A program made the translations under genes and the position numbers. A DNA stretch of 64,000 bases from Agapetus fuscipes (taxonomy: Eukaryota; Arthropoda; Insecta; Trichoptera; Glossosomatidae). Location of the stretch: contig OX637332.1 in NCBI GenBank assembly GCA_951799405.1, forward strand, positions 1,307,001-1,371,000, read 5' to 3'. The notes below the pieces were generated by a model. It saw only the letters and a program-made list of their open reading frames with translations, was not told where the DNA came from and searched no databases. Below, one piece after another: positions 60,519 to 64,000 of the stretch; the first letter of the stretch is position 1; each line of letters starts with the position of its first letter.

Positions 60519-60762
60519 TAACTGTACTGTACTGTATCCTGCCGCCGTTCCACTAGGGGTGGCCGGTACCTCCGCAGATGCGCCTCCACTTTTTTCTGTC
60601 CTTACAAACCACTTTCATTTCCTCAACATTCATCACCTTCTTCATACATACTCTTCTCTTATTCTCACTCTGCAGGTTCCACATTCTTTCGCAATCTCAA
60701 CTATTTAGTCTAACCATTTTTTCCTCGGCCTTCCCCTTCCACGCTTTCCTCTGACATTGACT
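60519..60762 (-). mobile_element. RTE-2 3' fragment nested in MITE-2
   Basis: Starts with an AACTGTACTGTACTGTAT tail variant, then the CCACTAGGGGTGGCC UTR and the coding end in inverse. Confidence 0.75.
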
Positions 60763-61003
60763 CCTTGACTGATAGGTTGGTATGAGGCTGACCACCTGTT
60801 CTGTAAAAATCGGTACACTTTTGCCAATGCCACCCCGGTTCAGGGAACGGTTTATGTCCATGTGAGGTTTTCTTTATTTGTATGCACGCATGCAGAATGT
60901 GTAGGCGCGAACCTACATGTGCCTGTCTGTAGGCATGCATTTCATATGAGCCTTAAATGTTAACATATGTTTGCAGCTTAGATTATAGATTATAGATTTA
61001 CTT
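60763..61003 (+). mobile_element. RTE-1 3' region nested in MITE-2
   Basis: Begins CTCCTTGACTGATAGGTTGG and ends TTAGATTATAGATTATAGAT. It adjoins RTE-2 tail-to-tail. Confidence 0.75.
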
Positions 61004-61311
61004 TTGATTTTAACGATATGATAAAAAATAAAAAAGTTATGCCATTTTTTTGCAATCCCAAACTTTAGACTGCTCTCCTGAACAATTTAGTTATTGTCGC
61101 TTGTTAGGTACCTTTTAACCGTCTATATGCTCTTGTATGAAGGTAGCATTGTGTAGCGTATGGTTGCCTGTAATTCCCCTGCATTAGCTGGCTTTGCCCA
61201 AAGTGAATGTTGTCGCTTGTTGGCAAAGGTAACTAAGTGGTTTGATCCATCAAAGGGCACGTAGGTAGCTCTCACTTAGCGGACAACGCTGAAAGCTAAT
61301 AAACTAACTTA

Positions 61312-62994
61312 AGGCTGGTTCGGACAAGGCGAGTAATTTAGTCAAGTAACGAGTAATTTAGTGGCTAAACGTGTGCGAACCCCAACAATTTAGTCCAGTA
61401 GTTAAGTCAATGGTTTAGTCAAGCCGATCCATTTCATTCTATTTTTTCGGGCAAGTAGCGGCCCCGCCCACCGTCCGCGGGCGAGTGTTGCCGAGAAGCC
61501 ACGGAAAAGTCCGAGTCCGAAGAGCCACGGAAAAGCCCGAGTCCGAGTCGAGTTTATTAGCGGCCGCGCCATGGCCGCTCACTCTTGGCGGGGAAACGGG
61601 AATGCAAGAATGGCGGCAATTTAAATTGGCTGCAGTTTGAAAAGATAATGCCCGTTTTCAGCAAGAATATTTAAAGATAAAGTGCTGTTTAAAAATATTT
61701 AAGTACTTAAGAACTTCTTATATTTGCGAGCCCAATGTTCCGCTCCCTAAACTTAGCGACCTGTCAGTGAGGTTATGTCATGTTTAAACTGTAGATAAGT
61801 GGATATGCACACCGATATCCTTGGTTTTTTAGAAACTCTTGAGAATATAGAAGTTGCTAGGACTTATCTACGTCCAAAAAGTTTTGAGAAAGGTATTTTT
61901 TTTTTCGATAAGAATAGTATGACATCGATTTTTGGTGCGGATATCAGCTGTCAAAAATACAATCATGTGGCTCCTTGCTGGATGAAATTGTAGTAATTTT
62001 TAAGTTTTCGGACAATAGAGCTGTACAAATATAGTTTTGGTAAAGATGTTGTGGAAATAAATATTATCGTCCATGAATTTATTACGTATTTAAAAACATC
62101 GATCTTTTACATTGATCGATGTTTATAGGTACCTACCATAAATTTGTCATATCACAGGCCTTATGATATCCTTCAGATGGATTGTTACTTATTGTTTTGT
62201 ACAGAAACAATTCAGTGACACACGGGGATAACTGATTAGAGGCATTACAATTTTATGCCACTGTAAGCCATCAGCTGGTATCTGTGATAGACGTGAGAGG
62301 CGTATGTAGCAGGATTGAACAAGTTTCTCGCGGTCAGCCTCTGAAAAGTTGAACCATGTTTCTTCTTTAACTTGATAATTGATTGGTGACCGCCGTGTAT
62401 TTGAAATGCCGATTTTACATGTCGAATATTGATGTTAATTGTCAACAACGAAAAACGCAACAGAGAAATGCATCTGAATGCAGCTGCAGACTACGAGCCG
62501 TATTATAGTGTGTGCATACAAAATATACTTTGTACACATCATTGAAAAGATAAAAATTCAATTAAAAAATAATGTTTGCAGCGTAAATGGTAGATATTAT
62601 TATAAACATCAAAAAGTCATGTGTTGTTTTTATTTAAAATGTGTATATTATTTTATAAACCATAAAATACATTTCGAATTTACAAAAGTCGAGTTTCGAA
62701 GTTGTTTGCTAAACAGGCTCCTAGCTAGGTGGCCGGGCATAAATCAGTTAATATTACCAAACCATAGCCAATTTAAAGGGCTTTATAATAACATGATTTT
62801 AATACTCAATTAATATTTTCAAACTGCAGCCAATTCAAATTTTCCGCCATTATAGAAAGGGCTTTCTGCAGCCAACTTCGCACTTGTGTACTGTACTGGA
62901 CCGTAATGCGAACGCTTCACGGGCGAGTAGCGCCCCGCCCACTACTAAATTACTCGTTACTTGACTAAATCAGTGGCCTTGTGCGAACTAGCCT
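61312..62994. mobile_element. PIF/Harbinger-like element, 1.68 kb, no transposase
   Basis: Inverted ends AGGCTGGTTCGGACAAGG and AGGCTAGTTCGCACAAGG (minus strand). A second block TAGTCAAGTAACGAGTAATT is shared by both subterminal regions, as is a GGGCGAGTAGCG / CCCGCCCAC block. TTA is duplicated at 61309-61311 and 62995-62997. Frames inside (61799-61993, 62478-62813) show no DDE transposase or Myb-like motif, so it is non-autonomous. Confidence 0.85.
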
Positions 62995-63184
62995 TTAGTG
63001 ACATATCAACGTTGCGAGAATAGACCATCTCCTACCGGACAATAACGGCTTTATAAAGAGTGTTCTTTCACGTGAATTCTACATCTTTTTTATATCTATT
63101 TAACAGATGAAAACTGATGATAGAAAAAAGTGATTTGAATTTTAGAAAAATACTTTTTTAGGTACATAGAGTATCTCACATTGT

Positions 63185-63712
63185 TACTATGTCGAACAGA
63201 ACACTGAATGGTACTTCTTGCATCATCAAGGGATGTCTCAAACCTACGCCTATAGGAAAACTCTATTCACTAGCAGGCATATCCCCCCCACACATCAGGC
63301 GTGAAGTGGCTTCAAGGGTTAAACGAGGAAATACCCTGAAAAATCCACAGCACTGCTTTTTTGGACAAAGTGGCTCATCATCACTGCGCTTGAAGTCGCG
63401 TCGCAGTTTCCTCATCTCCCTTTCCCTTGAATACGGAGCTGGTGGGGGAGAGATTGCACTTGTGGAATCTGGAACGACCTGTAAACTTTGTGCAGCCAAG
63501 CGAGATCCTCCCACCTGGACAGGATCTTGAGTGGCCTCTGTGGAGGGCACTCAACAGGCTGAGAACGGGTGTTGGCAGAGCTCGCTGTAACATGAGGGCC
63601 TGGGGAATCCTTCATCAAGATGACACCACGCTCTGCGAATGCGGAGTTCAACAGTCCATGGATCATCTTCTGATCTGTCCGGCCTGCCGAACAAGCTGCT
63701 CACTGGCCGATC
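63185..63712 (+). pseudogene. LINE polyprotein C-terminus, frameshifted
   Basis: The first frame (63189-63530) has PPHIRREVASRVKR. The second (from about 63427) has WNLERPVNFVQPSEILPPGQ, RALNRLRTGVGRARCNMRAW and CECGVQQSMDHLLICPAC. LNRLRTGVGR followed by C-CG--Q-M-HLL-CP is the zinc-binding C-terminus of Jockey/CR1/I-group LINEs. It is cut at 63712 by an RTE-1 tail. Confidence 0.8.
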
Positions 63713-64000
63713 TATAATCTATAATCTAAGTTGCAAGGATATATTTATTCAAAGCTCTCAGATGTATGCCCATAAACAAACACGTGTAGTTCGCGCTTAC
63801 AAATGCTGATTGTGTACTTACAAATAAAATCTAAGCCTCAAATTAACATAAGCCCTGCAACTCTTGCCGACATTCCCTGAAACGGGTGTGACATTGGCAA
63901 AGTGAACCATTTTTTACAGTATGGGTGGTCAGCCTCATACCAACCTATAAGTCAAGGAATACGAGTAATAAATAACATTTAAGTATAAAAAAAAACAACA
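63713..64000 (-). mobile_element. RTE-1 3' region, runs off the window
   Basis: Tail CTATAATCTATAATCTAAGT, complete module to CAAGGAATACGAG, then UTR to the window end. Confidence 0.85.

Larger units (their letters stand above)
60214..61127 (+). mobile_element. MITE-2 containing RTE-2 and RTE-1 fragments
   Basis: TATCGACGGTTAAAAGG at 60214 and CCTTTTAACCGTCTATA at 61111-61127 are the ends. Foreign DNA occupies 60519-61003. Confidence 0.8.

Overview
This window reads as repeat-dominated, AT-rich genomic DNA of an arthropod, most likely an insect. The arguments are an interstitial (TTAGG)3 tract, which is the usual insect telomere unit, and the kinds of LINEs, SINEs, hAT and PIF/Harbinger elements present. 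I cannot name the species. I found no convincing host protein-coding gene, tRNA gene or complete rRNA gene. Nearly every open frame of 60-350 codons is either a transposon fragment or a chance frame in low-complexity DNA.

The commonest component is a non-LTR retrotransposon that I call RTE-1. It has about 40 pieces on both strands. Most are only its roughly 350-base 3' region, ending in TAGATTATAGAT or in TTAGATTAGATT. A few (1170-1842, 18995-19550, 39775-40215, 54645-55096) retain the end of the coding region. A related family, RTE-2, ends in ACAGTT repeats; its best copy is 47748-48795. There are also a BovB-like RTE (17915-18978, 45597-46020), a CR1/Jockey-group LINE (25678-27541), a Jockey-like LINE with a 60-A tail (52127-52864), L2-like LINE ends (34992-35447, 55640-55945, 56813-57162) and a further LINE at 63185-63712.

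Three tRNA-like SINE families occur. SINE-A is a composite: in its longest copies (53268-53692 and 54228-54640) a nearly complete 5S-rRNA-like head is followed by a tRNA-like unit and a unique body. It has two alternative 3' ends. One matches the 3' end of the Jockey-like LINE in this same window, and the other resembles the L2-like LINE end. SINE-B and SINE-C each have a tRNA-like head and their own body.

A non-autonomous LTR retrotransposon lies at 27780-31246 on the minus strand. Its 627-base LTRs differ at one base, and it has a GAAT target duplication, a primer-binding site and a polypurine tract. Its only noteworthy frame encodes a signal-peptide plus transmembrane protein that runs into the 3' LTR. 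Solo LTRs lie at 9519-9902 and 140-516. DNA transposons include hAT (7914-8473, 31601-32395), PIF/Harbinger-like (2240-2972, 3952-4397, 61312-62994), TA-flanked MITEs, and a 2.5-kb element at 41238-43755 with a decayed transposase-like gene and an 8-base target duplication.

The layout is a stack of nested insertions. Many boundaries can be proven inside the window because the interrupted element resumes on the far side. Examples are 2240-2972 (four layers), 3740-4410 (three layers), 7741-8527, 25449-27745, 34797-35850, 39225-39770 and 60214-61127. Several inverted repeats carry motifs that fit the hammerhead ribozyme core, as known from Penelope-like elements. These hammerhead-like loci and the 5S-tRNA SINE with its two LINE-derived tails are the most interesting content.
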